Origin: Aliihoeflea aestuarii
Lineage (GTDB): Bacteria > Pseudomonadota > Alphaproteobacteria > Rhizobiales > Rhizobiaceae
NCBI RefSeq assembly: GCF_024105665.1
Contig: NZ_JAAAMK010000001.1
Coordinates: forward strand, 798,338 to 862,337
Length of the DNA: 64,000 bases
Direction: 5' to 3'
Position numbers and translations under genes: made by a program. This document shows, in pieces, positions 56,142 through 64,000 of the stretch (position 1 is its first letter; each line of letters begins with the position of its first letter). The notes under the pieces are model-generated. The model was not told the origin of the DNA, ran no database searches, and worked only from the letters and a program-made list of their open reading frames with translations.

Positions 56142-56647
56142 CAGAGCGCCGAGAAGGCGGGCGCGTAGATCAGTTCGCCCATGGAGGGTGCCTCGGGCGA
56201 GAAAGCCAGCGCCTGTAAGGCCTCGCCCTGATAGTCGCTCTCGAATTTCGCCGCGCGCGTGTGGCTGTAGCCGAAACGGCCGTAATAGGCAGGGTCGCCG
56301 AGCACGACGGACAGTTCCTCGCCAGCCTCTCTGAGCATATGATGCGCGTTCTCGATCAGCGTCGAGCCGACGCCGGTCCTACGGCTTTCAGCCCGCACGG
56401 CCACCGGCGCGAGCGCCACCGCATCGGCGCTGCGGTTCCTCGTTTCCACCCGCAGGCGGGAAAAGAGGATATGCCCGTAAAGCTGCCGTTCGTGGATCGC
56501 GACGAGTTCGAGCACGTCGTCGCCATTTTCCCGCAAGGCATCGGCCAGGCGCGCCTCGCCCGGTCCGCCGAACGCTTCTTCGATGAGCCAGCGCACATCT
56601 TCGGCGTCGCCCGCTTCGAAAGGCCGGATCACCAGACCGCGCTTCAT
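56141..56647 (-). CDS. GNAT family N-acetyltransferase
   Basis: This 168-residue acetyltransferase has an N-terminal strand [20 protein letters not shown], a beta-bulge core [18 protein letters not shown], the acetyl-CoA loop [20 protein letters not shown] and a C-terminal [17 protein letters not shown] that is typical of YhbS-like GNATs. Its ATG overlaps the fmt stop by 4 bp and its stop overlaps the truA start, so it is translationally coupled in the operon. The substrate is unknown. Confidence 0.92.
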   Translation of the reverse strand: MKRGLVIRPFEAGDAEDVRWLIEEAFGGPGEARLADALRENGDDVLELVAIHERQLYGHILFSRLRVETRNRSADAVALAPVAVRAESRRTGVGSTLIENAHHMLREAGEELSVVLGDPAYYGRFGYSHTRAAKFESDYQGEALQALAFSPEAPSMGELIYAPAFSAL

Positions 56648-57573
56648 AGAACGTCGCCTTTCTCCAACCCAGCGCCGCGCAGGAAATCCGTCGCAGCCAT
56701 CGGGTTGCCGCCCGCTCGCTGCACCTCGACGAGGTGCACGGCGCCGTCGCCGCAAGCGATCGTCAGCGCATCGTCGAGCAGCGTTCCCGGCGCCCCATCG
56801 CCTTCTCCGACAGTCGATCGCAACACTTTCAATCGCTCGACCTTGCCACCGATCGTCGCCTCGCACCATGCGCCGGGAAACGGCGAAAGGCCACGGATGC
56901 GATCATGCACCTCGCGCGCCGGTATCGACCAGTCTATTCGCGTCTCGTCCTTCGAAATCTTGGCGGCATAGGTCGGCTCGCCCGACTGCGGCGTCGTCGC
57001 CAGCGTTCCCGCTTCCAGCAATGCCATCGCCTCGACCATCAGTTCCGCACCGACATCGCGCAAGGCGTCGTGAAGCTCGCCGGCCGTCATGGCGTCGCCG
57101 ATCGCGATCTTCCGAGTCAACGCGACGGAGCCGGTGTCCAGCCCCTCGTCCATCTTCATGATCATCATGCCGGTCTCGCCGTCGCCCGCCATGATCGCGC
57201 GCTGGATGGGCGCTGCGCCGCGCCAGCGCGGCAGAAGCGAGGCATGACCGTTGAACGCGCCGAGCCGCGTGCCATCGAGAATCGCCCTGGGCAACAAGAG
57301 TCCGTAGGCGACGACGACCGCGACATCGGCGCCGAGCGCGCGAAACGCGTCCTGCTCTGCCTCGCCATTTAGCGATGTGGGGGTACGCACCTCGATACCG
57401 AGTTTTTCGGCGGCTTCCTGCACCGGCGATTTCTTGAGTTCCAACCCGCGCCGGCCTGCGGGACGCGGCGGCTGCGAATAGGCGGCGACGATGTCATGCC
57501 CGGCATCGGCCAGCGCCTTCAGCGTCGCTGCCGAGAATTCCGGCGTGCCCATGAAGACGACGCGCAAACCCAT
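56644..57573 (-). CDS. fmt: methionyl-tRNA formyltransferase
   Basis: Fmt formylates initiator Met-tRNA. The 309-residue protein starts [20 protein letters not shown]. It has the catalytic Asn-x-His ([20 protein letters not shown]) and the Asp in [10 protein letters not shown]. The C-terminal domain ends LEKGDVL. ATG 57573 is 2 bp from the end of def; upstream in-frame codons overlap def in a shadow frame and were excluded. Def removes the formyl group added by Fmt, so pairing of the genes is functional. Confidence 0.97.
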   Translation of the reverse strand: MGLRVVFMGTPEFSAATLKALADAGHDIVAAYSQPPRPAGRRGLELKKSPVQEAAEKLGIEVRTPTSLNGEAEQDAFRALGADVAVVVAYGLLLPRAILDGTRLGAFNGHASLLPRWRGAAPIQRAIMAGDGETGMMIMKMDEGLDTGSVALTRKIAIGDAMTAGELHDALRDVGAELMVEAMALLEAGTLATTPQSGEPTYAAKISKDETRIDWSIPAREVHDRIRGLSPFPGAWCEATIGGKVERLKVLRSTVGEGDGAPGTLLDDALTIACGDGAVHLVEVQRAGGNPMAATDFLRGAGLEKGDVL

Positions 57574-57575
57574 GC

Positions 57576-58106
57576 TTAAACTGCCAGGCGCGAGGGCGCC
57601 TTGTCGCGCGCGAGCTTCTTGAACTTGCGCACCACCATGTCTCGTTTCAGCTTGGAGATATGGTCGATGAACAGCACGCCGTTCAGATGATCGATCTCGT
57701 GCTGAAGGCATGTCGCCATCAGGCCGTCGGCGGTCATCTCCCGAGCCTTTCCGTCGCGGTCGAGATAGGTCACCGTCACGGTCTCGGGCCGTTCGACTTC
57801 GGCATAATAATCCGGGATCGACAGGCACCCTTCCTCATAGACCGAGACATTCTCGCCCGATGCGACGATCTGCGGATTGATGAACACATGCGGGGTCTTC
57901 TCGTCGCCTTCCTTGGCGAGGTCGATGACCAGCATGCGCAGCGGTTCGCCGATCTGGATCGCGGCCAGGCCGATGCCGGGCGCGTCGTACATGGTTTCGA
58001 GCATGTCGTCGGCAAGCTTGCGGGTCGCGTCGTCGACGCGTTCCAGCGGCTTCGAAACATCCCGCAGAACGGGATCGGGCAGAATGATGAGAGGCTTGAT
58101 CGTCAT
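57576..58106 (-). CDS. def: peptide deformylase
   Basis: Def removes the formyl group from nascent proteins. The 176-residue metalloenzyme carries all three motifs: [10 protein letters not shown] (residues 44-53), EEGCLSIP with metal ligand C94, and [14 protein letters not shown] with H136, E137 and H140. It is the first gene of the minus-strand operon def-fmt-GNAT-truA and is divergent from rmuC (102-bp gap that must hold both promoters). Confidence 0.98.
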   Translation of the reverse strand: MTIKPLIILPDPVLRDVSKPLERVDDATRKLADDMLETMYDAPGIGLAAIQIGEPLRMLVIDLAKEGDEKTPHVFINPQIVASGENVSVYEEGCLSIPDYYAEVERPETVTVTYLDRDGKAREMTADGLMATCLQHEIDHLNGVLFIDHISKLKRDMVVRKFKKLARDKAPSRLAV

Positions 58107-58208
58107 CGCCGTGAGGTAATCCGCCGCGCGGCGAACGTCAACGCTTTGCCGTGCAAACGTTCACGTTTTGATCTTATATTGCCTCGCCGAATCGTCTAGC
58201 ATCGGCCA

Positions 58209-59444
58209 ATGAACGCATCCGAACCGCTTCTTGCCGCTCCGCTCCTGCAACTGGGCGCGACCACCGTCACGCTCGGTCACGCGCTGATTGCGGCCATTCT
58301 GGCCGTCGTCGCACTGGTGATCCTCCTCGTTCTCTCGCTGGCGCGCACCGCCCGCGCGCAGGCGGAGGCGGCCGAGGAAAACGCGGCCCGCGCCCGCGAG
58401 GCGGATGCAAGGCTCGCCGAGATCACGCGCGCGCAATCCGAGATGCAGGGGCGCATGGGCACCATCGCGGAGGTCTTCGGCGCGCGGCAGGCCGAACTCA
58501 ATAAGGCAATCGGCGAGCGGCTCGACGGCATGACCTCGCGGCTTGGCCATTCGATCACCGAACAGACCAAATCGACCCACGAGAATCTGGCGAAACTTCA
58601 GGAGCGGCTTGCGGTCATCGATACGGCGCAGTCGAACATCCAGTCGCTTGCCGGACAGGTCGTGCAACTCCAGCACATCCTGTCCAACAAGCAGACGCGC
58701 GGCGCGTTCGGGCAGGCGCGCATGGAAGCGATCGTCGCGGACGGCCTGCCGAACGGCGCCTACGAATTCCAGACGACGCTGTCGAACGGCAGCCGGCCCG
58801 ACTGCACGATCAGGATGCCGAACGGTGCGCCCGATCTCGTCATCGACGCGAAGTTTCCGCTGGAATCATGGAACGCGATCCGCGCGGCGGCCGAGGCGGA
58901 AAACCCGGACGCGCAGAAATACGCGTCGCAGAATTTTCGCCGCGACGTCGAGGTGCATCTGAAAGCCATCTCGGAAAAATATCTCATTCAGGGCGAAACG
59001 CAGGCCACGGCCTTCATGTTCGTGCCGTCCGAATCGATTTTCGCGGAGATCCACGAGAATTTCGAGGCGCTGGTCCAGAAGGCGCATCGCGCGCGCATCG
59101 TCATCGTCTCGCCCTCCCTGTTGATGCTGTCGATCCAGGTCATCCAGGCGGTACTGAAAGATGCGCGCATGCGTGAGCAGGCGCATCTGATCCAGGGCGA
59201 GGTCGTGCGCCTGATGGAGGACCTCGGCCGGCTCGACGAGCGCGTGCGCAAGCTCCAGACCCATTTCGGGCAGGCGAACCGCGACATCGACCTGATCCTG
59301 ACCTCGACGGAAAAGCTGACCAAGCGCGGCGAGAAGATCGAAGCGCTGGAACTCGACGGGCCGCAGGTCGAGGACAAGACGGAGAGGCGGTCGGCACAGA
59401 CGCAGTCGGGTTCGCTCAAGCTGCGCGTCGTCGACGACGAATAG
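58209..59444 (+). CDS. rmuC: DNA recombination protein RmuC
   Basis: RmuC limits inversions between short repeats and is a PD-(D/E)XK-like nuclease-family protein. The 411-residue product has an N-terminal membrane helix (ALIAAILAVVALVILLVLSL), a coiled-coil (residues about 45-160, rich in Ala, Glu and Gln) and the RmuC core with QTTLSNGSRPDCTIRMPNGA, DLVIDAKFPLESWNA and TAFMFVPSESIFAEIHENF. Length and order are normal for the family. Confidence 0.95.
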   Translation: MNASEPLLAAPLLQLGATTVTLGHALIAAILAVVALVILLVLSLARTARAQAEAAEENAARAREADARLAEITRAQSEMQGRMGTIAEVFGARQAELNKAIGERLDGMTSRLGHSITEQTKSTHENLAKLQERLAVIDTAQSNIQSLAGQVVQLQHILSNKQTRGAFGQARMEAIVADGLPNGAYEFQTTLSNGSRPDCTIRMPNGAPDLVIDAKFPLESWNAIRAAAEAENPDAQKYASQNFRRDVEVHLKAISEKYLIQGETQATAFMFVPSESIFAEIHENFEALVQKAHRARIVIVSPSLLMLSIQVIQAVLKDARMREQAHLIQGEVVRLMEDLGRLDERVRKLQTHFGQANRDIDLILTSTEKLTKRGEKIEALELDGPQVEDKTERRSAQTQSGSLKLRVVDDE

Positions 59445-59522
59445 ACTGTTCACACCCCCGCGACTGGCATTTTACCGCCGCTGTCCATACGTCTGCCTTC
59501 AATTGATGAAGGAATAGCGCCC

Positions 59523-60575
59523 ATGGAAATCGGCCTTTACACATTCGGCGATGTCGGCACCGACCCGGTGACCGGCAATGTCACGACGCCGGCGCAGCGG
59601 CTCACCAATCTCGTCGAGGAAATCGAACTTGCCGATCAGGTCGGGCTCGACCTTTTCGGCCTCGGCGAGCATCACCGGCCGGACTATGCGGTGTCTTCGC
59701 CAGCCGTCGCGCTGGCTGCCGCCGCGCCGCGCACGAAGAACATCCGCCTTTCGAGTGCGGTGTCGGTGCTGTCGTCGGACGACCCGATCCGCGTTTTCCA
59801 GCAATTCTCAACGCTCGACAATCTGTCGAACGGCCGCGCCGAGATCATGGCCGGGCGTGGTTCCTTCATCGAATCCTTTCCGCTCTTCGGCTACGATCTC
59901 GGGGACTACGACACGCTCTTCGCCGAAAAGCTCGAAATGCTGATCGCGCTCAACGAGAACGAAATCTTCTCCTGGGACGGCGGCAAGCATACGCCGCGCG
60001 TTTCCGAACGCGGGGTCTATCCGCGTCCCGTCCACGGCAGGCTTCCGATCTGGCTCGCCGTCGGCGGCACGCCGCAATCGGTGGGCCGCGCCGCTATGCT
60101 CGGCCTGCCGCTGGCGCTCGCCATCATCGGCGGCGAGCCGGCGCGCTTCGCGCCCTTCTTCAAGCTCTATCGGGAAGCTGCGGAAAAGTTCGGCCGCGAT
60201 CCATCGAGCCTCAAGACCTCGATCAACGTCCATGGCTTCGTCGGCGAGACGCGCAGCGAAGCGGTCGGGACCTTCTATCCCGCGCAGGCCGAAGTGATGA
60301 ACCGGATCGGGCGCGAGCGCGGCTGGCCGCCCACGAGCCGGGCGCAGTTCGACGCGGCCGCCGGTCCGCGCGGTGCACAATTCGTCGGCGACGCGAGCGA
60401 ACTCACCGACAAGATTCTGGCGCATTACGAGATTTTCGGCTTCGACCGCTTCGTCATCCAGATGGCGATCGGCGTGATGGAGCACGCGAAACTGCTGAAA
60501 GCGATCGAAATCCTCGGCACGCGCGTCGCACCGGCCGTAAAGAAGGCCGTCGGCGCGCGGCAGACGGCCGCCTGA
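59523..60575 (+). CDS. LLM-class flavin-dependent oxidoreductase (luciferase-like)
   Basis: This 350-residue TIM-barrel monooxygenase begins MEIGLYTFGDVGTDPVTGNV. LFGLGEHHRPDYAVSSPAVA is the classical bacterial luciferase-family segment, and SNGRAEIMAGRGSFIESFPL forms part of the flavin pocket. It is likely FMN- or F420-dependent; FMN is expected in this group of organisms. The substrate is unknown; bacterial luciferase activity is not implied. It converges with the TPR gene (5-bp gap). Confidence 0.92.
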   Translation: MEIGLYTFGDVGTDPVTGNVTTPAQRLTNLVEEIELADQVGLDLFGLGEHHRPDYAVSSPAVALAAAAPRTKNIRLSSAVSVLSSDDPIRVFQQFSTLDNLSNGRAEIMAGRGSFIESFPLFGYDLGDYDTLFAEKLEMLIALNENEIFSWDGGKHTPRVSERGVYPRPVHGRLPIWLAVGGTPQSVGRAAMLGLPLALAIIGGEPARFAPFFKLYREAAEKFGRDPSSLKTSINVHGFVGETRSEAVGTFYPAQAEVMNRIGRERGWPPTSRAQFDAAAGPRGAQFVGDASELTDKILAHYEIFGFDRFVIQMAIGVMEHAKLLKAIEILGTRVAPAVKKAVGARQTAA

Positions 60576-60580
60576 CGGGT

Positions 60581-61384
60581 TCAGCCTTCCTCGCGCGCCA
60601 GATCGTTCCAGGCGTTCTGCTGAACGAGCATGGAACGCAGATAGGCGACGTTCGCCTGTGCCTGTTCGGGCGACAGTTCGCGCGTGGCGATGGCCTCCGC
60701 ATCGGCGAATCGCCCTTGCAGGCCGACGACGAGCGCGAGATTCTGGCGCACGCGGCTGTCGGCACCCGGCTGCGCGACAGCGTTCTGAAGATGCGTTTCG
60801 GCCCCTTTCAGATCGCCTTCGAGCAGATGCGACATGCCCAGATTGGACAAGACGCTCGGATCGTTCGGCGCAAGGTCGAGCGCTCGCGTATACAGCCGGC
60901 GCGCATCGGCCGGCTGGCCGAGCTGGTCGAGGATGGCACCCTCGGCCGACATCAGCTTCCAGTCGGGATATTCGGGTGTCTGGGCGCGGCGCACGGCGTC
61001 CAGCGCCGGCTGGAGATCGCCGGCCGCCGCCAGCGCCTTGCCGTAGGCCGCGAGCACGCGGCGTTCCTCCGGATGATCGATCGCAGCCTTGCGCATCACG
61101 GCAAGCGATTGGTCGGCGCGGCCGTCCATCTGGAGGACTTCCGCATATTGCATGGCGACGTTCATGTCGCCGGGATTGCGCTTGTATGCGTTGCCAAGCT
61201 GGTTGGCCGTCGCGCGCAGTTCGGGCGCTGTCATCTGCGTGACCGAGCCCGTCACGGTGCGGTCGACCGACCCCGTCGTCATCTGCCGCACATTCGCGCA
61301 CCCGCCAAGGGCAAGCGTGGCTGCGAGCGCAACGAGCAGGCTCGCCCTCTTGCGCCCTGATGCAATTTCGCGATTGATCGACAT
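60581..61384 (-). CDS. tetratricopeptide-repeat lipoprotein (TadD-like)
   Basis: This 267-residue protein has a lipoprotein signal with lipobox ending LALGGC. Several TPR repeats run from about residue 60 to 220 (for example NPGDMNVAMQYAEVLQMDGR, DWKLMSAEGAILDQLGQPAD, DPSVLSNLGMSHLLEGDLKG). An ATTGS-like MTTGSVDRTVTGSV segment follows the lipid anchor. The family includes TadD, the pilotin-like lipoprotein of Tad pili, but no other tad gene is nearby, so the assignment stays open. GGAGG lies 8-10 nt before ATG 61384. Confidence 0.85.
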   Translation of the reverse strand: MSINREIASGRKRASLLVALAATLALGGCANVRQMTTGSVDRTVTGSVTQMTAPELRATANQLGNAYKRNPGDMNVAMQYAEVLQMDGRADQSLAVMRKAAIDHPEERRVLAAYGKALAAAGDLQPALDAVRRAQTPEYPDWKLMSAEGAILDQLGQPADARRLYTRALDLAPNDPSVLSNLGMSHLLEGDLKGAETHLQNAVAQPGADSRVRQNLALVVGLQGRFADAEAIATRELSPEQAQANVAYLRSMLVQQNAWNDLAREEG

Positions 61385-61442
61385 GAGCCCGACCTCCACA
61401 AAGGACCGGTGCAAACGCACCCGTTAACAGGTCGAGCAATAT

Positions 61443-61460
61443 TCCGTTAACCCTAACGGA
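61443..61460. promoter_or_regulatory. inverted repeat in divergent promoter region
   Basis: TCCGTTA (61443-61449) and TAACGGA (61454-61460) are exact complements separated by four bases. Additional GTTAA motifs lie at 61423 and 61463. The site sits between the divergent TPR lipoprotein and aminopeptidase genes. The TTAACC part resembles a CtrA half-site, but the usual two-half-site spacing is not met, so the regulator is unknown. Confidence 0.35.
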
Positions 61461-61502
61461 GCGTTAAAAGAACGCAGACCGCCTCGCGCATCAGGAGAGT
61501 TC

Positions 61503-62879
61503 ATGCCGATCGAGATCACCGACAAGCCGCTTTCGGGCGCCAGAACGATCCACGTCGTTTCGAAAGACGGCGTCGAAGCGGCCGCGGTGGACGCGCCGGG
61601 GCATAGCTGGGCCAAGGCAAACGGGTTTTCCGGCCAGGCGGGACGGGTCCTCGTCCTGCCCGACACCACGGGCGGCATCGCCGGCGCGATGGCGGGTACG
61701 GGCGAGGAAACCGGACCGCTGCGCTCCCTGTCCCTCGGCCGCCTTGGCCGCGAGCTGCCCTCCGGCGACTGGACATTCGCACCGGGCGGTTACGATCCGC
61801 ATCTTGCCGCGTTTGCCGTGCTGATCGGCTCGTATCGCTTCGGGCGCTACCGCAAGGAGAATTCGCGCGAGATCCGCGTGCAGCTTCCGGCAGGAGCCGA
61901 CCTTGCGCGCGTCACGCGGGAGGCCGAGGGCGTCTGCCTTGCACGAGACCTGATCAACACGCCGACGAGTGACATGGGACCGGCCGAACTCGAAGCGGCA
62001 GCGCGTGAACTTGCAGCGCGCCACAAGGCGAAAATCGCCACCGTGGAGGGCGACGCACTCCTTAAGCAGAACTTCCCGATGATCCACGCGGTCGGCCGCG
62101 CCTCGGCGAGCGCGCCCCGCCTCATCGACCTGACCTGGGGAGCGAAGGACGCGCCGAAGGTCACGCTCGTCGGCAAGGGCGTGTGCTTCGACACGGGCGG
62201 GCTCGACATCAAGCCGGCCAGCGGCATGCTCCTGATGAAGAAGGACATGGGCGGCGCGGCCAATGTGCTCGGCCTCGCCTCGATGATCATGGCGGCGAAG
62301 CTGAACGTTCGCCTGCGCGTGCTCATCCCGGCTGTCGAAAACGCCATCTCCGGCAATGCTTTCCGGCCCGGCGACGTTTTGACCAGCCGCAAGGGGCTGA
62401 CCGTCGAGATCGGCAACACCGACGCCGAAGGCCGGCTGGTGCTCGCCGACGCGCTTGCGCTGGCCGACGAGGAAAAGCCGGGACTTTTGATCGACATGGC
62501 GACGCTGACGGGCGCGGCGCGCGTGGCGCTTGGGCCGGACCTGCCGCCCTTCTTCACCGACGACGAAGCCCTCGCCGCCGCACTCGGGCAAGCCGGCGAC
62601 ACGGTTGCCGATCCGGTCTGGCGCATGCCGCTCTGGAAGCCCTACGGCAAGAAGCTGTCCTCGCGCATCGCCGATCTCAACAACGTCACGACGGACGGTT
62701 TCGCCGGCGCGGTCACCGCCGCGCTCTTCCTGCAGCGCTTCGTCGAGAATGCGCAAAGCTGGGTTCATCTCGACGTCTTCGGATGGAACCCGGTCGAAAA
62801 GCCGCATGCGCCGGTCGGCGGCGAGGCGCAGGCGATCCGCGCACTGATGCACGTCCTCGAAAGCCGTTTTGCCAAATGA
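61503..62879 (+). CDS. leucyl aminopeptidase family protein (M17)
   Basis: This 458-residue cytosolic metallopeptidase has all M17 active-site blocks. KGVCFDTGGLDIKPASGMLL holds the metal-binding Asp and the first catalytic-region Lys, KKDMGGAANVLGLASM follows, and GNTDAEGRLVLADALALA is the NTDAEGRL signature with the metal ligands and catalytic Arg. It is slightly shorter than E. coli PepA, mainly in the N-terminal domain. Its stop overlaps the start of the NlpC/P60 gene (ATGA), suggesting a two-gene operon in peptide turnover. Confidence 0.95.
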   Translation: MPIEITDKPLSGARTIHVVSKDGVEAAAVDAPGHSWAKANGFSGQAGRVLVLPDTTGGIAGAMAGTGEETGPLRSLSLGRLGRELPSGDWTFAPGGYDPHLAAFAVLIGSYRFGRYRKENSREIRVQLPAGADLARVTREAEGVCLARDLINTPTSDMGPAELEAAARELAARHKAKIATVEGDALLKQNFPMIHAVGRASASAPRLIDLTWGAKDAPKVTLVGKGVCFDTGGLDIKPASGMLLMKKDMGGAANVLGLASMIMAAKLNVRLRVLIPAVENAISGNAFRPGDVLTSRKGLTVEIGNTDAEGRLVLADALALADEEKPGLLIDMATLTGAARVALGPDLPPFFTDDEALAAALGQAGDTVADPVWRMPLWKPYGKKLSSRIADLNNVTTDGFAGAVTAALFLQRFVENAQSWVHLDVFGWNPVEKPHAPVGGEAQAIRALMHVLESRFAK

Positions 62880-63760
62880 TCGCGCTAGACCGCCGTCTTC
62901 ATGCTTTCCGCCCGGACCTGGCCAGCGAGACGCTTCGCGGAAAGGTTGATGCCGCGCGTTTCGTCGAGGGCCGGCTCGCGCAGGTGAGCGCGCCCGTTCT
63001 GGATTTACAACCCGAACCGCGCGCCGACAGCGGAATCGACACGCAGCTCCTGCATGGCGCGCATGTGCGCGTCTTTGACGAAACCGAGGGCTGGGCGTGG
63101 CTTCAGGCCGAGACCGATGGCTATGTCGGTTACGCGCCTGTCGCGGCGATCGGGCCGGTCGAAGTACACACCCATATCGTCACCGCGCAGCGCAGTTTCG
63201 TCTATCGCGGGCCGGACCTGCGATTTGCGCGCAGCGACGTTCATTCGATGGGCGCGACGGTGCGCGTCGTGGGAGAGAGCGAGGCGCGCGGCACACGCTA
63301 CGGCCTTCTGGAAACCGGCGAGGCGATGATCCTCGATCATCTGCGTCCTGTCGGCCACCGCGAGACCGACTACGTCACCGTCGCCGAGCGGTTCGAGCAC
63401 ACACCCTATCTGTGGGGCGGCACGTCCGGCTTCGGGATCGACTGTTCCGGCCTCGTGCAATTGTCGATGCGCATGGCAGGTCTCGACGCTCCGCGCGACA
63501 CCGACATGCAGGCGTCGCGCATCGGCTCGACGCTGGATGTCGGCGACGATTTTGCCGGATTGCAGCGCGGCGATCTCGTCTTCTGGAAAGGCCACGTCGC
63601 GATCATGACCGACGCAACGTCGATGATCCACGCCAACGGGCATACGATGACGGTCGCCCGCGAGACGCTCGCGGGCGCGGTCGAGCGGATCGGCTATCTC
63701 TATGGCGGACCGACCGGGTTTCATCGGCCCCTCGGTTTTGAAGCACCGGGTGGAGGTTAG
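62876..63760 (+). CDS. NlpC/P60 family (C40) cell-wall hydrolase
   Basis: This 294-residue protein has an N-terminal SH3-like region (residues about 40-150) and a C40 peptidase domain with catalytic C190 (GIDCSGLVQLSMRMAG) and H240 (FWKGHVAIMTDATSM), followed by a polar third residue in MIHANGHTM (His). No signal peptide was seen, as in other rhizobial NlpC/P60 proteins of this group that may process recycled cell-wall peptides in the cytoplasm. The start ATG overlaps the aminopeptidase stop by 4 bp; earlier in-frame codons are shadow of the aminopeptidase. Together the two enzymes could degrade muropeptides; this is inference. Confidence 0.92.
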   Translation: MIALDRRLHAFRPDLASETLRGKVDAARFVEGRLAQVSAPVLDLQPEPRADSGIDTQLLHGAHVRVFDETEGWAWLQAETDGYVGYAPVAAIGPVEVHTHIVTAQRSFVYRGPDLRFARSDVHSMGATVRVVGESEARGTRYGLLETGEAMILDHLRPVGHRETDYVTVAERFEHTPYLWGGTSGFGIDCSGLVQLSMRMAGLDAPRDTDMQASRIGSTLDVGDDFAGLQRGDLVFWKGHVAIMTDATSMIHANGHTMTVARETLAGAVERIGYLYGGPTGFHRPLGFEAPGGG

Positions 63761-63770
63761 GTCGAGGCAT

Positions 63771-63886
63771 GGATTCCTGTGACGAGCACAGGAATGACGG
63801 CCTTGAGGAGAAATGCCAATCTTCAACCTCAAAGACTGGCGTAAACATTCCTGCAATCGTCATTCCTGTGCTGGTCACAGGAATCC
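63771..63886. repeat. pair of inverted palindromic repeats (ATTCCTGTG type)
   Basis: Copy 1 (63771-63799, GGATTCCTGTGACGAGCACA and onward) and copy 2 in reverse orientation (63858-63886) are complements with one mismatch over 29 bases. Each copy is itself a palindrome around ATTCCTGTG/CACAGGAAT. The 58-bp segment between them contains no gene. This GGATTCCTGTG...CACAGGAATGACGG motif looks like a dispersed rhizobial intergenic repeat; here two copies make a possible large hairpin. Confidence 0.7.
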
Positions 63887-63911
63887 TGTGTGTTCGGGGT
63901 GGTGTAGAGTG

Positions 63912-63988
63912 AATGCGGGAAGGATACCGTCGGAATCCTGATCCGCCTGCTGGCGAGACCGAGGCTTGGCCGGGTCCCTTCCCGCATT
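63912..63988. repeat. 12-bp inverted repeat enclosing structured GC-rich sequence
   Basis: AATGCGGGAAGG (63912-63923) and its exact complement (63977-63988) enclose 53 bases, forming a possible long stem-loop at the window end. No coding frame or known RNA family was recognised. It could be part of the adjacent repeat element, an RNA leader for a gene beyond the window, or a remnant. Confidence 0.4.
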
Positions 63989-64000
63989 GCCACCGTCAAC

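Noticed and set aside
63761..64000. Possible cobalamin riboswitch at the window end
   Set aside because: The stem and GC-rich core drew attention, but the conserved B12-box sequence was not found.

Overview
The window looks like a chromosomal segment of an alphaproteobacterium of the order Hyphomicrobiales (Rhizobiales). The evidence is a GC-rich sequence with strong G/C preference at third codon positions, a cyclic beta-1,2-glucan synthase/exporter pair (NdvB/NdvA type), the dapD, dapE, truA, fmt and def neighbourhood usual in that order, and two kinds of intergenic palindromic repeat that I associate with rhizobial genomes. Genus and family cannot be read from the sequence. No rRNA, tRNA, CRISPR array, insertion sequence or prophage was recognised.

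Region 1 (1-10.6 kb) is a surface polysaccharide locus: a methyltransferase, a Wzm/Wzt-type ABC exporter whose ATPase has a C-terminal polysaccharide-binding domain, an orphan phage-tail-fibre-like DUF2793 protein, two glycosyltransferases, a sugar aminotransferase and a membrane-bound nucleotide-sugar dehydratase. GlmS follows (10.9-12.7 kb) and may feed the pathway with glucosamine-6-phosphate. Region 2 (12.9-19.4 kb) is a tightly overlapped three-gene operon: a transglutaminase-fold protein, a circularly permuted ATP-grasp/alpha-E fusion, and a transglutaminase/DUF2126 putative amidoligase. It encodes a conserved but functionally uncharacterised peptide-ligation system and is the most attractive unknown here. 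Region 3 (19.6-25.3 kb) has a short-chain dehydrogenase, a TetR repressor and a divergent RND efflux adaptor/pump pair, with a perfect palindromic operator candidate inside the pump promoter.

Region 4 (25.5-37.4 kb) is a complete cyclic glucan locus: a 2840-residue NdvB synthase, the NdvA exporter and an OpgC-type acyltransferase that probably decorates the glucan. Region 5 (37.5-42.2 kb) is a branched-chain-amino-acid-type ABC uptake operon (livG, livF, binding protein, livH, livM). Region 6 (42.5-46.6 kb) holds an AI-2E family permease, a Tat-exported MsrB, a fasciclin-domain protein, a small lipoprotein and an ECF sigma/RskA-type anti-sigma pair.

Region 7 (46.7-64 kb) is mostly housekeeping: argB, a HigBA-like toxin/antitoxin pair, a DMT transporter, a pyrimidine-5'-nucleotidase-like HAD enzyme, a PCu(A)C-like protein, a LOG-family protein, dapD, dapE, truA, a GNAT enzyme, fmt, def, rmuC, a luciferase-like monooxygenase, a TPR lipoprotein, an M17 aminopeptidase and an NlpC/P60 hydrolase. 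The window ends in a palindromic repeat region.

All calls come from reading the sequence and recalling protein families. No database search was possible. Start codons were chosen by eye from ribosome binding sites and overlaps.
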